A stretch of 58,361 nt of DNA from positions 1-58,361 of the IMG/VR virus record IMGVR_UViG_3300046524_000088; one strand, given 5' to 3'. Both the position numbers and the translations under genes were made by a program. Positions within the stretch are counted from its first letter, which is position 1. The number at the start of each line of letters is the position of its first letter. This document shows positions 1 through 6,900 of the stretch, piece by piece. The notes beneath the pieces are model-generated. The model had not been told where the DNA came from. It saw only the letters and a program-made list of their open reading frames with translations, and did no database searches. This stretch comes from a virus.

Positions 1-127
1 ACTGGATCGGCTTCTTGCTGGTCGTAGCCTGCGCTCTGTGGCTGGGCTGGGAATGCTTGGTCAGCTACTGCGACCGCCAGCCGATCGTGGAAGAGGCGCG
101 CTTCCCAGTCAACGAGACGGCCAACGT
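1..127. repeat. terminal direct repeat, left copy (circular assembly overlap)
   Basis: Bases 1-127 are identical to 58235-58361. An open reading frame continues in phase across the join, so the two ends are the same locus. A length of exactly 127 equals a commonly used maximum assembly k-mer, so this is most simply an assembly overlap of a circular or circularly permuted genome rather than a biological terminal repeat. Confidence 0.95.
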
Positions 128-365
128 CGCCGAGATCATGATGCACATGGGCCTGATGAACGAACTGCCAGATGTTCGCCGAAACCAAGGGATGCAGAAC
201 TTTCATCCGACACCGGGGTATATTGAAAAATATAACCGTGATATAACCAACGCAATTCCTCAAGAATGGCCGATTGACCCGGCACACATCGACAACCTGC
301 TGCGCCAGGCCGGCGCCAGCGATGCAGAGCGGGCCGATATCCTGCGCGGCACGAAATTTCCATGA
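1..365 (+). CDS. membrane protein, 3' part of gene split by the contig ends
   Basis: This is the C-terminal portion of a 133-residue protein whose ATG lies at 58198. The reading frame enters at base 3 and ends with TGA at 363-365. Just after the N-terminus is one hydrophobic segment (GFLLVVACALWLGWECLV), then a soluble tail of about 100 residues, so a single-pass inner-membrane protein is likely. I do not recognise the family. The stop overlaps the next start (ATGA, 362-365), showing it belongs to the rightward early operon. Confidence 0.8.
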   Translation, partial: WIGFLLVVACALWLGWECLVSYCDRQPIVEEARFPVNETANVAEIMMHMGLMNELPDVRRNQGMQNFHPTPGYIEKYNRDITNAIPQEWPIDPAHIDNLLRQAGASDAERADILRGTKFP

Positions 366-448
366 ACACCGCCCGCATTGCCCGCATCGCGGAAATCGAA
401 TACAGTTTGCTGATGCGCCGCATAAGGGCGCGATTGGAGAACCCATGA
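362..448 (+). CDS. 28-residue basic microprotein
   Basis: A tiny ORF (begins MNTARIARIAEIEYSLL) starts in the ATGA overlap with the upstream membrane protein and ends in an ATGA overlap with the gene at 445. The exact coupling on both sides is the main evidence that it is translated. It is an Arg-rich, predicted amphipathic helix without recognised motif. Function unknown. Confidence 0.55.
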   Translation: MNTARIARIAEIEYSLLMRRIRARLENP

Positions 449-627
449 ACACAGACAACATGTTGCGTGCCATCTACCGGCTGAGCCAGAAGGATGGATT
501 GAGCCACGAGGAGGTAAGTGACATCACCAACTGGATGGAACGCGCCGGACCAGAAATCGATACAACGTTGTTGCAGGAAAAGAGCCGTGAACGGATTTCG
601 GCTATTTTCAGCAGGTTCTTTGATTGA
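445..627 (+). CDS. hypothetical 60-residue protein, last gene of the rightward early operon
   Basis: Starts at ATG 445, overlapping the previous stop, and encodes a helical acidic/basic protein (begins MNTDNMLRAIYRLSQKDGL). A longer start at 274 would overlap two coupled genes and is rejected. It is the last protein gene before the non-coding element and terminator at 640-973. No domain recognised. Confidence 0.65.
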   Translation: MNTDNMLRAIYRLSQKDGLSHEEVSDITNWMERAGPEIDTTLLQEKSRERISAIFSRFFD

Positions 628-639
628 ACTGATGTAGAA

Positions 640-946
640 TCTCAATATTGTAGTAGTGCAGAGGTAAGCCCCGGTACACAAGCCGGCAATGTCAAGGCAG
701 CGGTGGCAATCAAGGACGGCGTGGGAAATCGATGACACGCATAGGCATGACGAACTGGGTGCCGGAAAGTCTCCAGTTAAAGGCAGGAAGGTGGCCACAG
801 ACCGCTCTACCGGCACAGGATGTCGGATGAAGTCGAAACACATCGCCGGGGTAGCGTCCGGCTCCTTAAGCGCAGCGGCTAGCGTACGTAGCCTACCAAT
901 CGGGCTTAGCCGACATCAGCCACGGCGGTTTAAACCAGCAGGATTT
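640..946 (+). ncRNA. non-coding structured element, copy A
   Basis: No convincing protein is encoded here, and the segment ends at a strong terminator. It shares blocks with copy B (53038-53243): GCGTCCGGCTCCTTA at 854-868 versus GCGTCTGAGGCTCCTTA, and ACCAATCGGGCTTAGCC at 895-911 versus ACCAAACCGGGATTAACC. A hairpin GATGT/ACATC (819-823/840-844) has a loop starting CGGATGAAG, like the CGGCGAAG loop of copies B and C. Another hairpin, GGCTA/TAGCC, lies near 878-893. I read it as a 3'-terminal transcript segment or independent small RNA; boundaries are approximate. Confidence 0.55.
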
Positions 947-947
947 T

Positions 948-973
948 GACCCGTTCTCCACGGGTCTTTTTTT
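948..973 (+). terminator. rho-independent terminator of the rightward early operon
   Basis: A GACCCG/CGGGTC stem (948-953, 961-966) with a 7-base loop is followed at once by seven T residues (967-973). It faces the late-operon terminator at 989-1013, so the two operons converge here. Confidence 0.9.
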
Positions 974-986
974 GTCTGCTCCAAAG

Positions 987-1015
987 AAAAATCCCCAGCC
1001 GAAGCCGGGGATTTA
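987..1015 (-). terminator. rho-independent terminator of the late operon
   Basis: Read on the minus strand, an AAATCCCC...GGGGATTT stem closes on a TTCG tetraloop and is followed by TTTTCTTT. It lies downstream of the Rz1-like gene and ends leftward late transcription. Confidence 0.85.
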
Positions 1016-1056
1016 GCGCAGTGGAAGACCACCACAAGGAGAAATCGCAGTATAGC

Positions 1057-1311
1057 CTATTTCGGCCAAGCATCCACAGTACGCCGATGAAGGATAGCGC
1101 ATGTCACATATTTCGGAATGAGTACGTCTTGCACCCAATCTTGCAGCACATCGTAATCATCCTTGACTGGCGTCTCGCCGATCGCCTCGCAGTCAATGGC
1201 CAGAGATTGGTCGAGCGGCGGCTTTGTCGGCGGCGGCGGCCGTGTCGGCGAGGTTGCGCAGCCGCACAGGGCCAGGGCGACAATCATCAGGAAGTGGGGG
1301 AGGTGGCGCAT
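1057..1311 (-). CDS. Rz1: Rz1-like outer-membrane spanin lipoprotein
   Basis: An 84-residue protein with a signal sequence and lipobox (LALCGC, acylated Cys at about residue 16), then a proline-rich segment (SPTRPPPPTKPP) typical of o-spanins. It would be lipid-anchored in the outer membrane and pair with Rz across the periplasm to fuse the membranes at lysis. Its 5' half lies out of frame within the Rz gene (1193-1576), the classic Rz/Rz1 nested arrangement. I chose the ATG at 1311 because the signal peptide then begins MRHLPHF. The C-terminal half, about 45 residues, is longer than in lambda Rz1. Confidence 0.85.
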   Translation of the reverse strand: MRHLPHFLMIVALALCGCATSPTRPPPPTKPPLDQSLAIDCEAIGETPVKDDYDVLQDWVQDVLIPKYVTCAILHRRTVDAWPK

Positions 1312-1576
1312 TTTTCTGTCCTTTGCGAATGGCAGCAAGCTGATTGAGGGCGACAGTCATATCGGTATGTGCGCCGAGTGCGGCTTCGGTCACTACCCCT
1401 GCAGCTGTCTTGTAGTCTTCGAGTGCCACCTGTGATGCTTGGGTGATCTCGTTCGCGTTGGTCAGCTTGATCTCGGAAATCTCGGCCGACTTGATGGTAT
1501 GCTCAAGCGCGAAGCCACCGGCACCTCCAATGAATAGTGCACCGACTACGAATGGCCAAGTGGGGATCGGGTTCAT
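1193..1576 (-). CDS. Rz: Rz-like inner-membrane spanin
   Basis: A 127-residue protein with one N-terminal membrane anchor (about residues 7-25, WPFVVGALFIGGAGGFAL) and a helical periplasmic domain, as expected of an i-spanin. The start overlaps the stop of the 32-residue gene upstream (ATGA). It overlaps the lipoprotein Rz1 in another frame. C-terminal residues are rich in Pro and basic residues, partly dictated by the overlapping Rz1 frame. Confidence 0.85.
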   Translation of the reverse strand: MNPIPTWPFVVGALFIGGAGGFALEHTIKSAEISEIKLTNANEITQASQVALEDYKTAAGVVTEAALGAHTDMTVALNQLAAIRKGQKNAPPPPLPDDCRPGPVRLRNLADTAAAADKAAARPISGH

Positions 1577-1671
1577 TGCGCCGACCCACGAAGTACTTTC
1601 TTGAGAATGTAGAAGGTGGCTACCGCGCCTATGACTGCGCCGATGGCGACACCGCTGAAGAATTCGATCAT
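1573..1671 (-). CDS. 32-residue single-pass membrane peptide of the lysis cassette
   Basis: The ORF MIEFFSGVAIGAVIGAVATF... is essentially one Gly/Ala-rich hydrophobic helix followed by a short Lys/Arg tail. It starts in an ATGA overlap with the 117-residue membrane protein, has AGAGGTGA upstream, and ends in an ATGA overlap with Rz. Its position suggests a lysis or holin-modulating role, but this is inferred only from context. Confidence 0.7.
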   Translation of the reverse strand: MIEFFSGVAIGAVIGAVATFYILKKVLRGSAQ

Positions 1672-2021
1672 GATTTCACCTCTGTGGTTTGCTGAACAAG
1701 AGTTGTGCTGCTTGTAGTTCCTGGCATTTCGTTTTTGCCGAATACCACTTTCACGACGAGTGGGCCAACCCATGCACCGAGCCACAGGCCAAACACACCA
1801 GCATCCAGTTTGTTCTTTATCTGAAGGTCAACGATCACCCATGTTGAGACTGCGAAGGCGATCATGAACACGGTAGCGATGCGGTCGACCTTGCCGTCGA
1901 CCATGATCAGGTCGAGCGCGTTGAATGGCGTGGCGCTGTTACGGTGAGCCACCCAGAAGGTCACAAGCAATGCCAGCACGAATACTGCCAGCACCAACAT
2001 CATGATGTCGTGCGGCGTCAT
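1668..2021 (-). CDS. three-TM membrane protein, holin candidate
   Basis: A 117-residue protein with about three hydrophobic segments (residues 6-24, 48-66, 75-93) and a short polar C-terminus. It lies between the endolysin/DUF6527 pair and the spanins, where a holin is expected. Its start overlaps the DUF6527-like stop (2018-2021). The cassette holds several membrane proteins, so which of them is the pore-forming holin cannot be told from sequence. Confidence 0.65.
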   Translation of the reverse strand: MTPHDIMMLVLAVFVLALLVTFWVAHRNSATPFNALDLIMVDGKVDRIATVFMIAFAVSTWVIVDLQIKNKLDAGVFGLWLGAWVGPLVVKVVFGKNEMPGTTSSTTLVQQTTEVKS

Positions 2022-2350
2022 TGGTGCCTCCAGTCCGGTACGTCGACGGTCTGGCCTGCCAGTACGTGCGTGCAGTCGCTCAGGAACTGAATACGTCCAT
2101 CGGTCACAAAGGAGTGGCAGACCTCGGGCGGGTCGCCCTCTTCAGGCACATAGGCGGGATCTACGGCGCGGCCGGTGCGCACATGCACCGAGGGCTGGAA
2201 GGTCGGCTTGTCGCCGCTGCCGTTGAACATCCAGCAGGCGCCGGGCCGTGCCGGATTGAGGTTGAGCGCGTGCGCGCAGTTGCAGCCAGGGCAGTGGAAG
2301 GCGACCTGGCCGTCCTGGATCACGCGCAGCTTGAGGCCTAGCGAGTTCAT
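2018..2350 (-). CDS. DUF6527-like Cys-rich protein
   Basis: A 110-residue protein with a CPGC pair (FHCPGCNCAH), further Cys/His, and the C-terminal signature CHSFVTDGRIQFLSDCTH followed by LAGQTVDVPDW. I associate that signature with the phage family DUF6527, which old annotations mislabel ammonia monooxygenase. A metal-bound fold is likely; function is unknown. I use the ATG at 2350, coupled to the endolysin stop (2347-2350); a longer upstream extension would overlap the endolysin and is rejected. Confidence 0.65.
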   Translation of the reverse strand: MNSLGLKLRVIQDGQVAFHCPGCNCAHALNLNPARPGACWMFNGSGDKPTFQPSVHVRTGRAVDPAYVPEEGDPPEVCHSFVTDGRIQFLSDCTHVLAGQTVDVPDWRHQ

Positions 2351-2784
2351 GCGATGCCCCTGGTGTAGGTGGCCGGTCCACCGCCGAAGTGGGCGGTCAG
2401 CACCTCGTTGCGCGGCGCGCCGGCGGAAAGCCCGATATGCACCCATGTTCCTTCATAAATGAGCTGGTCGAACAGGATACCTGCCTTGACGATAGCCTTG
2501 GCGGTATCGCTCGGCGTCATGCCTGGCACGATGAAGTCGGCGGCCAAACCTGTCAGGTGAGCGCTGTTTTTAGCACCTCCCACGGCGGCATTGAGCGCCA
2601 CTGATCGGTAGCCACTGGATATGACAAGCGGCACGCCGAACAGCGCGCGCACCTTCTCCAGCGTCTCGGCCACGCGCTGCAGGTTGCCGATGGTGGTGTC
2701 GTTTGGCATGTTGCTGATGCCCTTGCGCAACGCAGTAGGAGAGTCGGTGAATTCTTCCAGAGTGAAATGTTCGGTAAGCTTCAT
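2347..2784 (-). CDS. endolysin, peptidase M15 (D-Ala-D-Ala carboxypeptidase-like)
   Basis: A 145-residue zinc peptidase of the M15A type, expected to cut peptidoglycan cross-links at lysis. Visible signatures are SSGYRS (residues 56-61), the zinc motif with His76 and Asp83 (SAHLTGLAAD), and the third ligand His116 in EGTWVHIGLS. There is no signal peptide, so export depends on a holin. It sits between a candidate holin (2787-3110) and DUF6527. Length is typical for single-domain phage endolysins. Confidence 0.9.
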   Translation of the reverse strand: MKLTEHFTLEEFTDSPTALRKGISNMPNDTTIGNLQRVAETLEKVRALFGVPLVISSGYRSVALNAAVGGAKNSAHLTGLAADFIVPGMTPSDTAKAIVKAGILFDQLIYEGTWVHIGLSAGAPRNEVLTAHFGGGPATYTRGIA

Positions 2785-2786
2785 GA

Positions 2787-3110
2787 CTAATCCTCTTTAC
2801 GTAGTTCGATGCCCATCTTCTTCATGCGCTCGACAGTGATACGATGCTCCATGCGGGCAGTCTCAGTCTCAATCGATTCGCGCTGGCTCTTCTTCCATGT
2901 AAGGCGTGTCATCAAGGCTGCGCCGATGAAGCCAACCACCATAGATGCAAACGGGATTCCCTCACGGAACCAATCATAAACCGTTCCTAAAAGCCCGATG
3001 GTGAAGCTATACGAAAAACTTACCATCGCCGGCTTCGGACTTTCAATCAGCTTCTCCCCCAAGATCTGAAATAATTCTCTTGAGTCGTCTAGTATGTTCG
3101 GCCATTTCAC
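2787..3110 (-). CDS. holin candidate with charged C-terminal tail
   Basis: A 107-residue protein with two hydrophobic segments (about residues 32-47 and 53-68) and a highly charged helical C-terminus, resembling class II holins. The start is GTG at 3110, overlapping the upstream stop (GTGA). A second in-frame ATG (codon 29, MVSFSYSF) precedes the first membrane segment and could give a dual-start pair, as in some holins. It is immediately upstream of the endolysin, which is the best contextual evidence for a holin. Confidence 0.65.
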   Translation of the reverse strand: MKWPNILDDSRELFQILGEKLIESPKPAMVSFSYSFTIGLLGTVYDWFREGIPFASMVVGFIGAALMTRLTWKKSQRESIETETARMEHRITVERMKKMGIELRKED

Positions 3111-3243
3111 GAGTTTTTCTCCTTTGTAGCGTGGTTCTGATATCGATGAAAAGGGCTGCGAACCACAGCACGCCAGTTAAAATCGTTAAGATAGTGAATA
3201 ACATTACCGTCACCCACGAAGAGTAGTCGAATGGCCAAGACAT
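3043..3243 (-). CDS. 66-residue single-pass membrane protein nested across two genes
   Basis: The ORF MSWPFDYSSWVTVMLFTILT... has one strong membrane helix and a long basic tail (RRKTREMAEHTRRLKR). It overlaps the 3' end of the 150-residue membrane gene by 137 bases and the 5' end of the holin candidate by 68, in a different frame. It has an AGGGG ribosome site eight bases before its ATG. Product organisation (one TM, charged tail) suggests a holin accessory or antiholin; unproven. Confidence 0.55.
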   Translation of the reverse strand: MSWPFDYSSWVTVMLFTILTILTGVLWFAALFIDIRTTLQRRKTREMAEHTRRLKRIISDLGGEAD

Positions 3244-3559
3244 AATTGATCCCCTGAATTGCCCAGACATACGTGTCTGGGAAAGGCAAAGGCGGGGATG
3301 GGGCCAGATATAGCGTTAAACCTATGGCATTGGAAACCATTGAGGCAATGCATAGGGCCTCAACATCACGGCATAAGGTTCCATCAACAAAAATTCGGCA
3401 TACATGAAACATGATGCAATCCACAGTTGCTGCCATGCCGAAATACACCAGCGCTCCGAATTCATTGTCAGGCACATGTGGCTTGACGATAAAATCGAAG
3501 AGCTTGGCCGTAGCTAGAAAAGCTAGCCCAAGGCATATACGGCGCGGCGTGGAATTCAT
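3107..3559 (-). CDS. multi-pass membrane protein
   Basis: A 150-residue protein (begins MNSTPRRICLGLAFLATAKL) with about four hydrophobic segments. The ATG at 3559 is preferred; the longer reading through 3631 would overlap the 27-residue gene. Its stop overlaps the GTG start of the holin candidate. It is the first sizeable gene of the lysis cassette. Function unknown; a holin or membrane-modifying role is possible. Confidence 0.6.
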   Translation of the reverse strand: MNSTPRRICLGLAFLATAKLFDFIVKPHVPDNEFGALVYFGMAATVDCIMFHVCRIFVDGTLCRDVEALCIASMVSNAIGLTLYLAPSPPLPFPDTYVWAIQGINYVLAIRLLFVGDGNVIHYLNDFNWRAVVRSPFHRYQNHATKEKNS

Positions 3560-3560
3560 A

Positions 3561-3644
3561 TTACTTTTTCTTCGTCGGCGTAGTACGGCTAGGAGCTGGT
3601 GGCTTCTTTGGTGGATCACCACCAGTTGCATGTTTCTTGTTCAT
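3561..3644 (-). CDS. 27-residue Lys/Pro-rich microprotein
   Basis: The ORF MNKKHATGGDPPKKPPAPSR... is preceded by AAAAAGGATTTGAC, a good ribosome site, and ends two bases before the next gene's ATG. It is entirely polar, rich in Lys and Pro, and probably disordered. Spacing and ribosome site support translation. Function unknown. Confidence 0.5.
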   Translation of the reverse strand: MNKKHATGGDPPKKPPAPSRTTPTKKK

Positions 3645-3732
3645 GTCAAATCCTTTTTCAGAGAGTGTTGTAAGACAGCGCCATTTTATCAGCATGAGGC
3701 CGCTTTATTACCGAATGCCATCATTTCCTGCC

Positions 3733-3738
3733 TATAAT
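3733..3738 (+). promoter_or_regulatory. perfect TATAAT -10 box for a lone plus-strand gene
   Basis: TATAAT at 3733-3738 lies so that the expected transcription start (about 7 bases downstream) coincides with the A of the ATG at 3745. No good -35 is seen. This suggests a leaderless mRNA for the 57-residue membrane protein, inserted opposite to all surrounding late genes. Confidence 0.45.
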
Positions 3739-3744
3739 TCTGGC

Positions 3745-3918
3745 ATGGGAACCTTTATCTTCTGGACAATCTGGGCGCTGGTCTTTGCCTTCTACGCGCT
3801 GACAAGTCGTCGGCAGAGGCAACGCTGGGAAGCCCTCATGTGGATTTGGGCTACCATCTTCATCCTCACCGCCGAAACTCTCAACTTCTTCAACCAGGGC
3901 TATCTCACGCTCGTGTAG
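3745..3918 (+). CDS. two-TM membrane protein, antisense-oriented moron candidate
   Basis: A 57-residue protein (begins MGTFIFWTIWALVFAFYAL) with two hydrophobic segments separated by a basic RRQRQRWE loop. It is the only plus-strand gene within the 34 kb late block. It diverges from the 27-residue gene and converges on the polyvalent-protein gene, overlapping its last 14 bases. Its own TATAAT box places it under independent control. Longer in-frame starts (3637, 3694, 3715) lack good ribosome sites. Small exported or membrane morons often alter host phage sensitivity; here that is only a hypothesis. Confidence 0.55.
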   Translation: MGTFIFWTIWALVFAFYALTSRRQRQRWEALMWIWATIFILTAETLNFFNQGYLTLV

Positions 3919-6900
3919 CGAATATCCGTGCAATCTTGTCCTGCTCGATCTTCAGCCGGCGAATCGTTTCTTCCTTCTGTTGGCCCGTCAGTTCCTTGCT
4001 GTTCATCGTGCGCTGGATCTGCTGGTTGATTTTCGACTCGTTTTTCTTCAGGGACTCAACCAGATGGTACTTGGCGATCTCAGTACCATCGTCCTTCATG
4101 ATCTGCCGCGCCTTCTCGATGTCGCCGTTCTTGATGGCGTTGCGGTAGCTGGCATAGCTCTGCTCGATGTCCTGCGCGGTCGAGTACAGCATGTCCACAT
4201 AGCGGCTACTGTTGGTCGGCAGCGTCTCGGCAAAGGAGCCGGCAAAGGTCTTTATGGTGGCTGGTAGCGCCTCGCCACGGTCGATGACCGAGTGATGCAG
4301 CAGGCCGTCAACAGCGGCGGTAGCCAACGTGCCAAGTCCTGAGAAGTAGCCTTTGATCAGCGAATCGATCTGGACTGGCGAGAGTTGCTTGACGCCAGTG
4401 CCGGAAACAAGGCTGAGCGGGTCCACGATGGCGCCGGACTTCGACAGTAGGCGTGCCAGCTCCGACGTGTTGTAGGTGTAGCGGTCCTCTGGCTTTAGGC
4501 GCTGCATGGCCATGTTCTCGATTGGTCGGCCGGTGAATGCATCCTTGTTCGAGTACACGTCGATCAGCGGGCGGAAAACTTGCGGGATCGGGTTCATGGC
4601 AAGCTGACCATTCACGATGTCGCCCAACTGGTTGGCGAAGCGCTTGGCATTCGTGTTCTCGGGATCGACCATCAGCGCGGTAAGGTGCTCGATTGCCGAA
4701 CCCATGGCGCCAATCTCAAACGGACGTGGAATACGATAGGCCGTGCCGCCAACCTTAAACCACCAGTAATTGTTGCGGTCGGAGTCGGTGCGTTTCTTGA
4801 AGTCGTCGTCATCCTTGTAGGCCAGAAGCAGCGCCACGGAGGCCAGAGCCACAGCACCGATCACCGTACCCATACGGCGCGGGTCATCGTTGTAACCCCG
4901 GCCAAGCTTATACAGGCCTTGCAGCCTGGCGTTGAAGAATGGGAGAATCTGATTCAGCGCACGCACGCCAGCCCATGCACCAGACAGTCCGAAGTCCATC
5001 AGGTCACGCGCCTCAAACGAAGCCTCAAGGTGGCTCTTGCCCTCATTGCGCAGCTTCTGGTACAGCGCCGCCCGGTTCAGGTTCTCCGACAGGTCACCCA
5101 GTTCTTGGTAGCTGTGCCACAGCTTCTTGGTGAAAGTCGTCATCTTCTCGGCGGTGTTCAGGATCGTATCGTCAGCAACACCGGAATCGATCAGGCGTTT
5201 GACGTTCTCGGCGCGATTGCCTTCCATATAGGTGCCGAAGCGATAGACGCCACCGCCAGCGATCAGATCGGCCTTTGTCTGCTTGTCATGCAGCAGCGAG
5301 TAGCCGTTCTTCAGGTTCATCAGTGGGTTGTAGCCAGCATCCGATACGGCGATCGTGCTGATGGAATCGCGGATCAGGTTACGCACCTTGAATCCTGGCA
5401 TGCTGGTCACGGCAAGCGTCAGGTAATTCTTGAACTTCGACATCACCTTCATGGCTTGATTGTTGTAGCCGTTGAACTCCAGCGCGCTGATGGCCGCCAG
5501 CAGGTGCTCATCCTCTACCACATGCCAGCGATTGACTCCGTTCTCCATGTAGGAGACGGCCTTGGTACTGGCCGCTTTGCCCATCTGGCGAATCGTAGCT
5601 TCATCGGCTTCAGTCGCGGCGCCAATCTGTGTAGCGGCATCAAGCGATGCTTTCGCGGCGCGGTTCTTGGCCGATGCGGTCAACAGCGTAGACCAGTTCA
5701 TCAGCATGTTCTGCGTCAGGTCGCCCAGGTTGTTCGTGCCGCCCTTGAGCTTCTTGATGGATTTCTGGTTGACTAGGCCCGACTTGATCGATGGCCCGGT
5801 GATGCCTTCCTCCATGACACGGTAGAATGGCACGTAGAAGTCTGATGCCCAGACCTTGCGCGACTCGCCATCGATCAGGCCCGACTTCTCAGCGATGTCC
5901 AGCACCGACTTGTTCAGTTCAGCCACGTCCTTCTGCGCTTTCAGGTACACGGCTTCACGGCTCTGGCCGTCTTTCATTTGGCCTTGGTTCAGCGTGGACA
6001 AGGCGGAAATGTCCTCATTGGTGAACAGGTTCTCGCGGCCTTCCTTCTTCAACTGCTCAGCGCGGCGCCCAGCCATCCACGAGAAGAAGCGGTCATGCTC
6101 GCCGTTTAGCATCTGCATGGTTTCGATGAAGCCTTTTTTCGTAGTGTCCACCAGCATGCCGCCATCGGAGTCCAAGTGCGGGCGCCCGTACAGCATCAGT
6201 GCCTCCAGCGTGCCATCCGCGTTCTTCGCCATGCGCGCCATGACGTACGGAATCTTGCCCAACTGGTCCTTGATCGGGGCGAACTGGTCGAGGATGCCGT
6301 ACTGCAGTTTCTTCAGCGCGCCATCTTTCAGTTCGGCTACCTTCTGCTTCATGGTCTTCTCGGTGTAGATCACACCTGACTTGCGCAATGCGGCCTTCTG
6401 CGCTTCGGGAAGATCAGCGGCCCACTTTGGAATGACTTCCTCTGGTGTAGAGACTGGGGCGCGGCTTTGCAGCGCTGGCTGCATGTCTGTTTCGCTTTGG
6501 GCCAGTTTCGTTTCGATTTTAGGCGCATTCGTTTCACGGCCCTCAACCGCTGCACGTTGTTCACCGATCAGGGCACGCACATCAGCGTTTGATACCTCGG
6601 CTATAGGCTTACCAGTGATCGATGCCAGGAAGCGCTTGACGGCCTCGTAGACGCGGGCCATGGCACCGATGACGCCGTTGCGCGATGCGGCGGGAACCTT
6701 GACGCCATAGCGGTCTTCCAGCGCGGCGAAGTCGTCGGACTCAGTAGCGGCGGAAAGCTCGGCAATCGCTTCCTCGGTAGCAACCTGTTGGCTGACATTG
6801 CCGCGATCCTCTTGGATAGCCTCCGCTAATTCTTTGATGTACTTGTTGCCGCCAGCGATGTTCAGCGCTTCGTTGACGCTCTTGTCGTGGAGCATGCGCA

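Noticed and set aside
689-949. 86-residue plus ORF after the early operon
   Set aside because: Atypical composition, weak ribosome site, and it overlaps conserved blocks shared with non-coding elements B and C.
4580-5776. 398-residue plus ORF inside the polyvalent gene
   Set aside because: Antisense shadow of a strongly coding frame; rich in His/Arg/Gln as expected for such shadows.
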